From contig BDDC01000232.1 in NCBI GenBank assembly GCA_001662425.1, forward strand, positions 32,194 to 66,581: a stretch of DNA of 34,388 nucleotides. Reading direction: 5' to 3'. Each line of letters opens with the position of its first letter. Within the stretch, counting starts at the first letter, position 1. The notes under the pieces were generated by a model. The model did no database searches. It was not told the DNA's origin and saw nothing but the letters and a program-made list of their open reading frames with translations. The DNA is from Chlamydomonas sphaeroides. Lineage: Eukaryota; Chlorophyta; Chlorophyceae; Chlamydomonadales; Chlamydomonadaceae. Of this stretch, positions 20,151 to 30,649 are shown piece after piece. The translations under genes and the position numbers were made by a program.

Positions 20151-22326
20151 TCAGTACAGCCAGGGGATGAACTGCGGGGCGCAACAAGCAGGCCGGGGTC
20201 ACGGGGGGTGGGGAATTGGGGGTTGGACCAGTTGTAAAGCCGCACTGTCATACGCGCGCGAGGGCGCGGGACGGAGGACATGGCTGCCCCGGGCCGCGCA
20301 TCGGCCCGCTGACCCCAGCAGCGGTGGCACGGTGCTCCCAGCCCACCTGCTCCCCCGCTGCCCCGCGCCCACCTTCTTGACGCGCCCCCGGTACTCCTGG
20401 TACGCCGCCCCGTAGCGCTCCTCCAGAGCCTCCTCCTCCAGCGCGCTCTGGGGAGGGACACAGCGGGCACAGGCTGGACGCCGGAGGGGCCGGACGCAGC
20501 CGGACGGAGCCGATGCGCGAGGAAGGCAGACCGGACATACCGGAAGCCGCGGCGCGAGGCCACGCCCGGCAGCGCCCGGGTCTGCTCACACCGCACCCTC
20601 GCGCAAGGGCCCTGGTCCCCTGCCGATGCACACAAACCCCCACCACCCACCACCAACCACGCACGCTGCGCCCGCGCTCACCTTCTGATCCAGCACCCAC
20701 CACAGCAGCCCTGTCAGCACCAGCCGCGTCTCGCTGTGGCTCACCAGCGCCAGCCCCAGCGCCGCCGCCAGCACGCCGCCGTACATGGGGTGCCGGCAGT
20801 AGCCTGCCGCAGCGCGAGGGAGGGGCCCACGAGACCCACAGGACAGAGGGGTTGCACAAGGCTTTCAGTTTACCTCAGACGGCCAGGGCCAAGGCGGTGG
20901 CGCCCGGCCTAGTGCGGTTCCTCGCCCCGGCCCGGCACACCTGCGGTGCCAAACTCCGCAAGCGCGGAGGCCCTGGGGCCAATCGTTGGGGGCCAACCGA
21001 CACTGCAGCCGTGCGGCGCTGGCGCGCAGCGCCACCCCTGCTGCGGGGGCCCCGCGCACCCCCACCCGCACCCCCCCATCCCTACCCGCGCCCGCACCCG
21101 CACCCATTCCCCCGGCCCACAAGGCCGTCCGCGCCTCACCGTACACGCCACTGGTGACCAGCTCGTGCGTCTTGCGGGGCGGCGCCAGGGGGCTCAGGTT
21201 CTTGCCCAGCTGCAGCACCGAGGCGACCCTGCGCGTGCACGCGCATGTGCGGCAGGTGAGGAGGTTGGGGCCGGGAGTGTGTGCTTATGTCGTGTTTGCC
21301 GTTTGGGGGTTTGAAGGGGGTGGAGGCGCGGGGCGGGGCGGGGCACGGCGGGGGGCACCCGCATCGCCGGCGCACCCCGGCGCAGCCGCTGGGCCGCCCC
21401 CGCTGGGCCGCCCCCGCAGCCGCTGGGCGCGAGGCAGGTCATGGTGGCACCCCAGCGCAGTCTGGCCGGTCTGGGCAGTGCTGTGCCGCCCACCGCCAGC
21501 ACCACCGCCAGGGCCACCACACCCCACTCCGCGGCCGCACGCCTCACACGACGCCCACGCCGCCCAGCAGCACCAGCGAGGCCAGCGAGTCGATGGTGCT
21601 CTGTCGGGACAGCAGCAGCGATGGCAGCGGCGGCGGCAGTGGCCATGGTGATGTGGCGGCAACCGGGGCCGCCGTCGGCGGCGCGGTGGGGCAGCGCCGT
21701 GCGGTGCGGCCCCCTCACGGCGGCACCACGTCAGCGGAAGCACCCACCCGGGCGCCCCGCTGCTCAAAGGGCCCCGAGCTGGCGGCCCGCGCCGGCACCC
21801 ATGCACCCGCAGGCCGCTGTAGCACCCCTGCGCCTACAGCCAGCCAGCTCCTCCCCTCTCCCTTCCCCGTCCCCTCCTGCGCCCAGCCAGCCAGCTCCGC
21901 CCCTGCGCCTACAGCCAGCCAGCTCCGCCCCTGCGCCTACAGCCAGCCAGCTCCGCCCCTGCATCCCCGCCCCGGCCAGCTCCTCCCCCTCCCCCTCCCC
22001 ATCTCCCTCCCCTCCGCAGCGCACCGTTAGGCCCGAGGGCGGCAGCAGCACCAGCGCCAACACCGCGAACTGCGCCGCCAGCCAGCCCTCGCCGCGGGAG
22101 CCCAGGCTGGAGCTGTCGAGCAGCTCGCCCACTAGCTCCTGCGCGTGTGGAGGGGCGGGAGGGGGAGCGAGGGAGAGTGGGGAGGAGAGCGGATGGGACC
22201 AGAGGCTGCGGGCTGGGCGTGCGTTGGGTGAAGGAATGGCGTGTGCGAGGTGTCGCGGGAGGCGGCGGTGGGCCGCCTGCCGAGGGCGTACCTTGGCCGC
22301 AATGGGATCTGGGAAGCCGCTGCCAT
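20151..22326 (-). CDS. Isoprenylcysteine carboxyl methyltransferase-like membrane protein (N-terminus unresolved)
   Basis: A multi-pass protein of the ICMT/phospholipid N-methyltransferase superfamily, presumably SAM-dependent. Identified exons are 22326-22292, 22138-22025, 21600-21548, 21228-21140, 20803-20682, 20447-20373 and 20171-20151; phases agree. The 168 or so visible residues run GSGFPDPIAAK, ELVGELLDSSSLGSRGEGW, hydrophobic AAQFAVLALVLLPP, hydrophobic DSLASLVLLGGVGVVVASVL, QLGKNLSPLAPPRKTHELV, then the cofactor-binding YCRHPMYGG, hydrophobic VLAAALGLALV and LVLTGLLWWVLDQK. The C-terminus has the family's acidic motif, LEEEALEERYGAAYQEYRGR, and ends FIPWLY. Plant plastid homologues share this ending. 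The first exon or exons, probably a plastid transit peptide, lie at or above 22326; a candidate short exon ends at about 22476, but its start could not be fixed. The gene is convergent with TRAPPC3 and divergent from the RING gene. The methyl acceptor is unknown, and true CaaX methylation is not implied. Confidence 0.87.
21891..21962. repeat. 28-base tandem repeat in intron of the methyltransferase-like gene
   Basis: The unit starts CCAGCTCCGCCCCTGCGCCT and ends ACAGCCAG. Full copies are at 21891-21918 and 21919-21946, with a partial third copy to 21962. A related fragment lies just upstream near 21830. Confidence 0.93.
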
Positions 22327-23169
22327 CTGCGGCCTAGCCGAGGCGCAGATGAAGGGTGTGGCACAGGTGGCAGGGGGGGTGCAGTTTTCGGGGTTACAGG
22401 GGAATCAAGGATTCTGGGAACGCGGAAACAGTGGGCGTGGCCGCTGGCGCGGCAGGGCTTGTCGGCACGCCGCACTCCCACCTTGCTGTCGCTGCTGTCG
22501 CTAGTGCCGGGCCCAGAAGATGCAACCCTGTGGGCAGCGCAGCGGCGACTTGATATGACTGCCGGTACATATCCGCGCCAGGCATGCATGATACCTGACG
22601 ATGGGACGCTGGGGTGCCGACACGCAGTGTGCGGCTCCAAAAGGACGGCGCCGGGCATCAATGCGAAGTGGAAGCTGCAGCCTCGCACACAGCATTGTGG
22701 CAAGCAGAGAAAACAAACACGACGGGGAAGTTGGGATGTGAGCACCCGAGCAGCGTAGGCAGTATAATGGCGTTAGTAAGTATCGACAGTAGTGCACATG
22801 GCTGCCTAGGTTTTAATGTGTAACAAGTGGCCGACGGCTTGCATGCCGAGGAGCCGAGCCACGCAAATCATGGCAAGCGCCGAGTCGCCTTCAACTCTCC
22901 TGCTCCTCCCAGCGACATCATCCTGTGCATGATATGTGCCAAAATATATTGTGAAGCTGGCAAACGACTTGCCCCCAATCGTCTTACTTATTTGGCTTCG
23001 CTGCTGCACGGCAACACTTCGCAAGCCTGACAAGAGAACACGCGTTCAGCTTCAGAAGTATCAGCGCTTTCCGTGGAGCGCGTCGTGAGCTGTCGTCGGC
23101 TGCTCGAACGATGGCCTAGGCCGCGAGCAAGCGGCGCTTGGAGCGTGGCCCAGCGCTGCTCGCAGCCAC
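22327..23169. promoter_or_regulatory. Divergent 5' region of methyltransferase-like and RING genes
   Basis: This region probably contains the unresolved first exon(s) of the minus-strand gene (about 22327-22750) and both promoters. 22740-23060 is clearly less GC-rich than the genes around it, with AT-rich patches such as GCCAAAATATATTGTG near 22940, as expected for a promoter. I see no further gene. Confidence 0.5.
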
Positions 23170-26100
23170 ATGGACGATGGTCAGGAGCTCTTGGAGCTGC
23201 ATTGTCCGATATGCTACTCGTCTACGTCGGGTGGTGCCACACTCGACGCCCTCATCTGCGGGCACGTCTTTCACGCGGAGTGCTTGGCACGGTCCCTGAG
23301 CCACAAGAAGGAGTGCCCCGTGTGCCGGGTGCGTGCTTACGCATGACGCAAGCATGCTGGCTAGGGTTGCAAACCGGCAGGCTAACGCACAGGGCCATCG
23401 CCCCCACACCTGACCCCCCTGACTACGTGATTGCCAAGCTGTCCTGGACCCCCGCCCTTGCGCCCGCAGTGCCCCGCAAAGCCCAGCTATGGCCGGGCAA
23501 ACGCTGCCACCGGGCCGCAGTGCCCCTGCAAGACGGGGAAGCCTGTGCGCCTTTTTCACCTGGAGCAGTACAAGCAAGGTCAGGGCGCCGCGGCCGTGCA
23601 GCCGTCCCTTCGGCAGGACGGCGGCAGCTCGGCCGAGGGCGGCCCGACCGATGCCGAGGCGCTGGCCGCGCTCGCGGCGGCGCAGCAGCGTGCCGAGAAG
23701 CTGCGCGCCTCGCTGCTGGCGGAGGGCGCGCGCGTGATGCAGCTGGAGGCCGAGCGGGAGGGGCTGCAGCGGGAGCTGGGGCAGATGCGGGTGAGTCCAC
23801 GGGCGTCCGGCGTCCGGCTGCGGCGCTGCAGGAAGGCAGGGGCGTCGAAGTACGGTCCCAGCCGGATGGCGTGGGGCCAAGCTAGAACCGCCTACGCGCT
23901 CCTGGCACCGCTGCGCGGGCCAGCTGTGCCGCGCCTGGCCCAGTGGAGCGCTGTGCCGTAACAACCCTAGTCCTCCGTCTCTCCGACCCACATGCTCATT
24001 CCGCCGGGCCGCCACCCGGCCCGTCGCGGCCCGAGCAGGACAAGGCGGAGCGCCGCAAGAACCGCCTGGCCAACTACGAGCGCGATCACGAGGCGGCGCT
24101 GGCTAGGTGCGGTGGCGCCCCGGGGGGGGGCCGACGTGCTCCGCCTGGCGCTTGGGCGCCTCTGCGCCATGCCGCCCTCGCGTTGCTGCCTGGACCGATG
24201 ACCCGTTTACCCGTTGACCATGCATGCGCCGCCGGTGGCTGCTGCGCGCTCGGTCGGTGTGTCAAGGCACGTCGGCCCCCTCACACAAACGCGCCACTCC
24301 ACCCTGGGGCGGCTGGGCTTCGCATCCGCACTGGCGCATATCACCGCATTCCTCCGCGCACGGCCGACGCGCCACTCTACAAGGGGCGTGCTGTGCCGCG
24401 TGTGGGGTTCTGTTCTACTTAACACTGGAACACACAACCCCTGGCCCTGCCCTGTGCCTCTCCCTCGCCCGGCTGCTTGGCGCTTACTGCCGCCGTGCCC
24501 TCAGGCTGGGTGAGGAGCGCGGCCGCCTTGAGGCGCGCGTGCGGGAGCAGCAGGAGCAGGGCGCCCGGCTGGAGGCGGCGCTGCACAGCGCGCGCACCGA
24601 GCTGGTGGGCGCCGTGGGGCCGGCACCGGGGGCCGGCACCGGAGGCCGGCACCGGGGCCGCATCGGGCTAGAGCGCGGGTGGAGCCACGCCATGCACGGG
24701 GCAACACCAGCAGCCCCCTTGCTTCGCCTTGCTCATAGCGGCACCTGGCACATCTGATGTTAGCTCTGCCTGGCGCTGGCGTAGTTGCAGTCCCTCTGCA
24801 CGGAGCGGCGGGTCCTATGGACGGCCAGCGTCACTTCGCCCGCCCGCACCCTTCAGCTGCCAGGGCGTGCCACCTATCCGACCACCCCTCCTGGCCTGCC
24901 AGCGCCAGCGCCGGCTGCCCCTTGCCGCCACGCCCGCACCTCCCTCCCTCCCTCTCGCCGCCGTTCGGGCACAGGACAAGGCCCGCAATGCGGTGTACGA
25001 AAAGGACGAGCAGCTGATGCGGTTCAAGCGGGAGCTGGCGGTGGCGCGGACGAGGCTGGGCGGGGGCGCGGCGCCTCCGCCGCAGGCGCTGCAGGAGCTG
25101 CTGGGGGACCACAAGGTGCGGGGGGGAGAGGGACGGGGGAAGGGAGGCATGCACGATGCTTGGGTTTCAGTGAGGCATCCGGCAGGAGCTGCTGGGCGAC
25201 CACAAGGTGGGCAGCCGCGAGCAGCTTGCGGGCTGGCCGGCTGGCTGAGGGCCAAGCTTGCAAAGCGTGGCAGCAGCTGTTGGCGATTGCATGCTTGTGT
25301 TTGAGGGGGGGGCGGGCAGCGGTTCGGGGCCGCCGGCTGCTCCGCGCAGGTTGCCTGGCTGCCCGCCCACCTGGCTGCTTGTGCTGGTGGCCCCGCAGGA
25401 GGAGTGGCAGATCATCTACTCGATTAAGGTGCGCGCTGGGCGCCAAGGAAGGCAGCACGTGGGGGCAGGCCGATGGGTCAACTCCAGGTGGTTGGCCGCA
25501 ACTGGGGGCCCTCCCCCGTCGCCGCCCACCTCGCCGCCTCCCGCTCCGTCGCCGCCCACCTCGCCGCCCGCAGGTGGGCGAGCTGCAGCAGGCGCAGGGC
25601 GAGGCGGCGGCGCTGCGGGCCGAGCGCGAGCGCTGCGCGCTGGAGGCCGAGAGCCGCGTGGCGGCGGAGCGGCTGGCGGGCGCCGAGCGGCTCAAGGTGC
25701 GGGCGCGCCGGGGCGCGGCAGGATGGCGCCTCGGGACGGTGGCGCACGGCTCGGGCGCACGGCGCCCAAGGAAGGCCCGCGCAGTGGGGCCACGGGGGCC
25801 CCCCTGCCTGCACTCCCTGCTCCCCGCCTCACTTGCTGGCTGGCGACCCTCTCGTGCTGCCCTGCCCGCAGTCGGTCGCGCAGGAGCGAGACGAGTGCAA
25901 GCGGGAGATGCTGGAGCTCGAGGTGAGGCTGGGGGAAGAGGCGGCAGGGCGCGCTGCAGCAGAGCCCCGCCCCGCCCCGCCCCACCCCGCCCCGCCTCGC
26001 CCCGCCCCGCCCCGCCCTGTGGCAGACTGCACTCGCCTGTGTTGCCCATCGTTCCTTTCCTCGCCCCCGGCCGCCTGCAGTACAAACTCCACGAGGCCCG

Positions 26101-27572
26101 GCTGCGGCTGCAGGAGCTACCCAGCCAGCAGCCCACGCAGCCCGCTGCGGCGGCGCCCGCGGCGCCCCTCGCGGCACCGCCCGCGCCGCGCGTGCCGGTG
26201 CCGCCGCCGCCGCGCCACGGGGCCTTGCCCGCCAGCCGCGGCGCGGTGGCTGCTGGCGGCGCGGGCCGAGCGGGGGCGTTGGCGGCGGCGGGGGCGTCAG
26301 GCCGCCCGGCGGCGGCGGCAGGGCCCACCGGGTCGCTTCGTGCGCCTCCGGGGCCAGGGGGCCGGGATGGTGCCGGAGCGCTGGATGAGGGTGACGGCGA
26401 GGAGGCCGACGACGATGCTGCGCTGGAGGCGCTGGCCGAGACCTTTTCTGCGGGCAGCGACGGCGACGGCATCGACGTCGATGGCGACGGCGAGGACGTC
26501 GGCGATGAGTGTGGTGGCCCGGGCCGTGCGGCTGCGGAGGACTGCATCATGGTGGGGGAGGAGGACGAGGCCGAGGAGGAGGACGAGGGCGGAGACGACG
26601 AGCCCGTGCCGTCGCTGCCGCGAGCCCTGGGCGCCGCCTTCGGTGCGGGCGCTGCGCGCGCGGCCGCGCCCACGGCCGGTGCCTCTGGGCGGGCCGGCCC
26701 GGCGCCGTCGCTGCCCCGCGGCTCCGCGTTCCTGGTGCGTCAGGGGCGCTCGGGGGCTGGCCCTGCGGTGCCCTCCTGTGCCTGGGGGCTGGCCCTGCGG
26801 TGCCCTCCTGTGCCTGGGGGAACGTGGGCCGTCCTGCCCGCACCAGGCTGGCCCCGTCGCCCCATACGCTGCGGCTGCGCAGTGTCGCCGCCGTGCCGCA
26901 CCGGCGCACAGCAACGCCCCACACCGCAACGGTCCTGCATGCGGCGCAGTCCGCAGCTCGGCGCATGCCCGATCCATGACGCCTCGCTGGCCCTCCTCTG
27001 CCGCTGCCCGTAGGGGCCGGCCTCGTTCGCCGGGGCGGCTGGAGCGGCGCCCCGCGGCGGCAGCCTGCTGGGCTTGGCCGCCGACGGCCGGGGCGGTGGC
27101 ACGAGGCTGCCCATCGCCAGCAGCTACGGCCTGGCGCCCGCCAAGGTGAGTCGGGGTGCGTCACGAATGTGAAAGGGAACACCGGCCTGGGCTGCAGCAC
27201 CTGTGGTGGTGGTGGTGACGGCAGCAAGCGAGGTGGGCACCGCAGGCCGCGGCGGCCGCACGCCTGTCGGGCGCCGCTTGTGCTTTGCGTTCCGCGGCGT
27301 GCTACGACCTGCCCATGTGGCTGGCGACTGTGGCCTAGCTGTTGCGGGTGTCGGCCGGCGCTGCTAGTCCACTGCTGGCGCTGCTAGTCCACTGCTGGTG
27401 CACACAATGCTACGCCTCCACCGCGACCCCGCCCGCTCCCGCGGCGCAGGCGCAGAAGCCGCCCGGGGGCCGCAGCGGCGGCGGCGGCGGCGGCGGCCGC
27501 AAGCCGCAGTCAGCGGGCCTGTGCCGCATCGACGCCTACATGCGACCCGTGGCGCAGGGCAAGCGGCCGTAG
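23170..27572 (+). CDS. RING-H2 / coiled-coil E3 ubiquitin ligase, TRAIP/NOPO-like architecture
   Basis: A predicted E3 ubiquitin ligase of about 633 residues. Exons are 23170-23328, 23470-23790, 24039-24106, 24505-24604, 24975-25115, 25399-25428, 25574-25696, 25872-25922, 26081-26734, 27014-27145 and 27450-27572. Phases agree. The RING is C3H2C3: C12, C15, C30, H32, H35, C38, C49, C52 (CPIC, ICGHVFHAEC, CPVC). A Cys-rich patch (PQCPCKTGKPVRLFHLEQ) follows, then a long charged coiled coil (about 110-350, many E, R, A and L). The next part is Ala/Pro-rich, then very acidic with Asp-Gly repeats (DGDGIDVDGDGEDV) and a SUMO-interaction-like core in DCIMVGEEDE. The C-terminus has a Gly-rich linker and LCRIDAYM, which resembles a degenerate PCNA-binding box. 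The RING, coiled coil and C-terminal PIP-like order suggests TRAIP/NOPO, but this is inference; another RING/coiled-coil family is possible. Confidence 0.86.
25091..25209 (+). repeat. Duplicated exon end of the RING gene
   Basis: The 28 bases at 25091-25118, covering the last codons of exon 5 (QELLGDHK) and its splice donor, recur at 25182-25209 with one change (G to C). The second copy lies in the intron and keeps a potential acceptor (CCGGCAG) and donor (GTGGGC). Confidence 0.9.
26752..26815 (+). repeat. 2 x 32-base tandem repeat in RING gene intron
   Basis: Two exact copies, at 26752-26783 and 26784-26815, each starting GGGGGCTGGCCCTGCGGTGC, right after the acidic exon. Confidence 0.93.
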
Positions 27573-29308
27573 CTGCCGGGGTGGCAGCACCGCGGGGGTG
27601 CGGGGAGAGCAGAAGGGAGGCCGTGTGGCAGCAGCGCCCTGCGGCAGCGCATGGAGAGGGTTGTGGGCGGCGCTCGCGCCTTGCGGGCTCTGCGGCATGA
27701 GGAGGCCCTCGCGCCTTGCGGGCTCTGCGGCGTGAGGAGGGCCGTGAGCAGCGGCGCCTGAGCCGTGTGAGCTGGGTGGCGGGGAGGCTGCGACGAGGAG
27801 CCGAGGTGCCTGGGAAGGGGCCGGCGGCATGGGCAGCGGGAGGGAGCTCGCCTGTGTGTGAGGGGGGGCGCCGCGGCGGTGAAAAGAGCTGAGAGCGGGA
27901 CGGAGCGTGGTGGAAGGCTTTAGGGTGGGCGGGTGGCGTGACCCCATCGGGCCCATCCGTGCCGCAGCCCCGTCCTCCGCCTGGTGCCCACCGACCAATG
28001 CTAACCACCAGGGCTAGCCGGTACGATGCAATGCGTCAGGCTACGGGGCAATGTGAAGGCCGCCGGCACGCGCCTGTAACTTGCTGCGTGTGGTGGGTGA
28101 CTTGCCCGGGTACCGGCAAGGCTTCGAGTACATGGTTGGCGGCACGGGCCCCGCAGTACGTAAGAATGCAACCAGATGCAGGCATGCAGCTATGGCGACA
28201 GCCCGCCGTCCAACGAGTCGCAGCCATTGGGCACAACCCCACGCGCCAACCGTAGCCAGCACCCCAGCGCGGCTGCCTGAGGCAGGAGGCCAGAGCGACG
28301 CCGCGGCAGCCTGGCGGCTGCCGCCCGCACGCCTCACAGGGCCCACATGCCGCCCGCACGGCAGATGCGGCGGCTGCCAGGCGGCCCTGGCCTGCCCATG
28401 CCAGCTGATGCGGTTACGACAGTGCGGCTCGTATGGGCTCGTGACGCGGGGGCCTCCTGACGTGCACCAGAGTTACGTCGCGCGCAGCTGACACTGGAAG
28501 TCCGGGCCAGACCCCGTCAGGCTCAGCTGATTCCGGAAGCGGATTTGGGCGCTCGCAGCTTACAGCTCACGCCGCGCGGCGGTCGGAATGCGATTGGGGG
28601 GGCCTCGCAAAAACTGTGGCTTCGTGCAACGCCCAGCTCCTGCTTAACCTTTCAATGTACTGCCAGTTATGTTGGAGTGCATCAGTGGTGAAATTGCACA
28701 AGAGGTGAAGTCAGTGCGACGTCGGTCGTGACCCGAAATCCCGTGTGGCCGTCGGCTAATCGAGCATGAACAAATAAAGACTGTCAGTAACAACGAATAA
28801 CTCCTCGTTTGCTGATCTAGCGCGGAGCCCAGTGCGCTGGGTTACGGGTGACTGACACATTCAAGCGGCAGTTCCCTCAGCACTGGCCAAGTTGAGGATG
28901 TGCTGATGATTTCTACCAGATGCAGACGTTCCCTCAGCATGCCGCAGCCGTACGGGTCTGGCCCGTGTAGCGAGAAACGGCGAGGTAATAGAACTACAGT
29001 ATCTTTTGCTGACCATTGATGAGCTATTCAAACATACGAGATCCTTTGCGCGGTCTTCCGTGGTCTTTCACCCTTGTACTGCTGAAGCGTCTCATGTTGT
29101 TGGACAAAACACGACCTAAGCGTTCTCAGCTCTAATCTTCAGCACGCATCATTAACATATTCTATTTGCACAGCGTAGTTCACGTAGCCCTCGCCACGGC
29201 GTCGAGCATTTACTCGAGTGAAGCCGGGTCGTCGTCCCACCGCCCTTTCCATCGCAAGCTCGCTTGAACCAGTCCAGAGCTTAGCAGTGAGTCCAGTGGC
29301 AGGGGTCC
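27573..29308. other. RING gene 3' UTR and intergenic/promoter region
   Basis: No further gene is supported. 27673-27740 holds a two-copy repeat of about 35 bases containing CTCGCGCCTTGCGGGCTCTG. TGTAA follows at 28075. From about 28500 to 29300 the composition shifts to markedly lower GC, with stop codons in all frames and AT-rich segments (AACAAATAAAGAC, ACATATTCTATTTG); this is probably the promoter of the cyclin-like gene. GTTCCCTCAGCA occurs twice, near 28870 and 28928. Confidence 0.5.
28075..28079 (+). terminator. Candidate polyadenylation signal TGTAA for RING gene
   Basis: This is the first TGTAA found after the stop codon, about 503 bases downstream, which is a plausible algal 3' UTR length. 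Confidence 0.6.
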
Positions 29309-30649
29309 GTGAGCTCTCGATCCGAAGCGAACCGCCGCGACAGCCTGGCCGACGGTGACGTTCGGGGTGCTCCAGGACAGCGCGCTAAGAGTAAAATCGC
29401 TTATTCTCTGCGCAATCAGAAATGCCAGCTGCCCCGAAAACCTTTGAGTTACCGGCCTGACGTCGTTCCACCGCAGGAGACATTTCCAGGCTCCGTCGCC
29501 ACTCGGGCCGTGGTTGCAGACAGACCTTTACATCCCGGTCACTGGCCCGCGCGCTGGAGCGTTGATCGGTTTCTGCGCGCATCAACATCGCCGAGGCGCT
29601 GGGTACACCTGTCAGGCGCCATGCTATCATGCTATGTGGCACGGCTTCATTCTGCTTCTCGCGGCGTCCGGGCGCCCGGCACGGCCCAAGAGTCCGATAT
29701 AGTCGTAACCTGTCAGTCCAGCCCGGAGTCGCCGTGCAGAGACCCCGCAGTCTCTGGGCCGGCTCTTCCTGCACGAGCATTCTCGCCAGAGGACGCTCAT
29801 GCAAACACACACGTCAGCCCCTCGGACGGACGTTTCGACGTTTTCGCAAGAAGTCATCATCGTCGCATCGACGCTCCGCAGCCTTACGCAATTAGTCTGC
29901 GACGTCAACGGGATCCCACAAGACACATCGAACAGTCATTTGCAGCCCCTTGCACGAGCGCAGCTGCCGCGGGACGCTGGCAGGAACCCAACGCTCGCGC
30001 CAAGCGGCCTCACAGCAATTGCAGCTCGCCTTGCAGCGACCGGCGCGGCCACAGCAAGCTCATCCGGCTCGAGCCGCTCACGCTCCAACACGAGCGCCGC
30101 CCCTCGAGCTGGCTCGCGCAGCTTGCGCCCTTAGCCAAGCGCGTCCCGGCCCCGCCGCAGCCTCAGCCGCTGCTGCAGCTGCAGCCAGCAGCCTGCGCAG
30201 CGCCGCAGCCCCGACCGCCGCCGTGCAGCGCGGCGCCGCCGCTGCAGCTCTGCGCGCCGCCGCTGCCGCCGCCGGACTCCGCGCCTGCCGAGTTCATTCT
30301 CTGTGCCGCGCGCTCCCTCGCGCTGTGCCCGCACACCACGGTCCGCCTGGCGCACATCATCTGGCGCCGCATTGAGGGCCACGCCCGGCTCGTGGCCTCC
30401 ATCCGCCCGTCGTCCACTTCGCAGCCGCAGCCCGCGGGCCGCCGGCCCCGCGGCGCGGCCGCCGTGCTGCGGCTCTACGCGAGCGTGGCGCTGTGGCTGG
30501 CTGCCAAGACCGAGGAGCAGCGCAGCGATGCGCCGAGGTGCGGAACCATCGCGCTGCTGGCCCGCTCCTCGCCGGCCGTAGTGTGTGGCGTGGAGCTGCA
30601 GGTGTTGACGTGGTGCGAGTGGGAGCCGTGCCGCGGCTACCTGCAATGA
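29309..30649 (+). CDS. Cyclin-like protein with a divergent N-terminal cyclin box at its C-terminus
   Basis: An uninterrupted frame of 446 codons. Only the last 130 or so residues are recognisable: FILCAARSLALCPHTTVRLA, VLRLYASVALWLAAKTEEQ and VELQVLTWCEWEPCRGYLQ line up with cyclin-box helices. LAAKTEE matches the conserved LAaKyEE, and the E-x-x-VL-x-W pattern matches the end of the first cyclin fold. Cyclins bind and activate cyclin-dependent kinases. The Arg and other core residues of classical cyclin boxes are poorly kept, and no second fold follows because the frame ends at once. The first 300 residues or so are low-complexity and poorly conserved in look, with Pro/Gln/Ala tracts. The true start may be downstream, for example at the Met near 29621, or the 5' part may be UTR or intron. 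Only the cyclin-box end is well supported by codon use. Confidence 0.55.
   Translation: MSSRSEANRRDSLADGDVRGAPGQRAKSKIAYSLRNQKCQLPRKPLSYRPDVVPPQETFPGSVATRAVVADRPLHPGHWPARWSVDRFLRASTSPRRWVHLSGAMLSCYVARLHSASRGVRAPGTAQESDIVVTCQSSPESPCRDPAVSGPALPARAFSPEDAHANTHVSPSDGRFDVFARSHHRRIDAPQPYAISLRRQRDPTRHIEQSFAAPCTSAAAAGRWQEPNARAKRPHSNCSSPCSDRRGHSKLIRLEPLTLQHERRPSSWLAQLAPLAKRVPAPPQPQPLLQLQPAACAAPQPRPPPCSAAPPLQLCAPPLPPPDSAPAEFILCAARSLALCPHTTVRLAHIIWRRIEGHARLVASIRPSSTSQPQPAGRRPRGAAAVLRLYASVALWLAAKTEEQRSDAPRCGTIALLARSSPAVVCGVELQVLTWCEWEPCRGYLQ

Noticed and set aside
24785..27149. Very long open frames (742, 558 and 549 codons) over the RING gene
   Set aside because: They run through introns with clear GT-AG borders. 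The RING gene exons explain the coding signal in spliced frames; only the segment at 26081-26734 of one of these frames is real coding.
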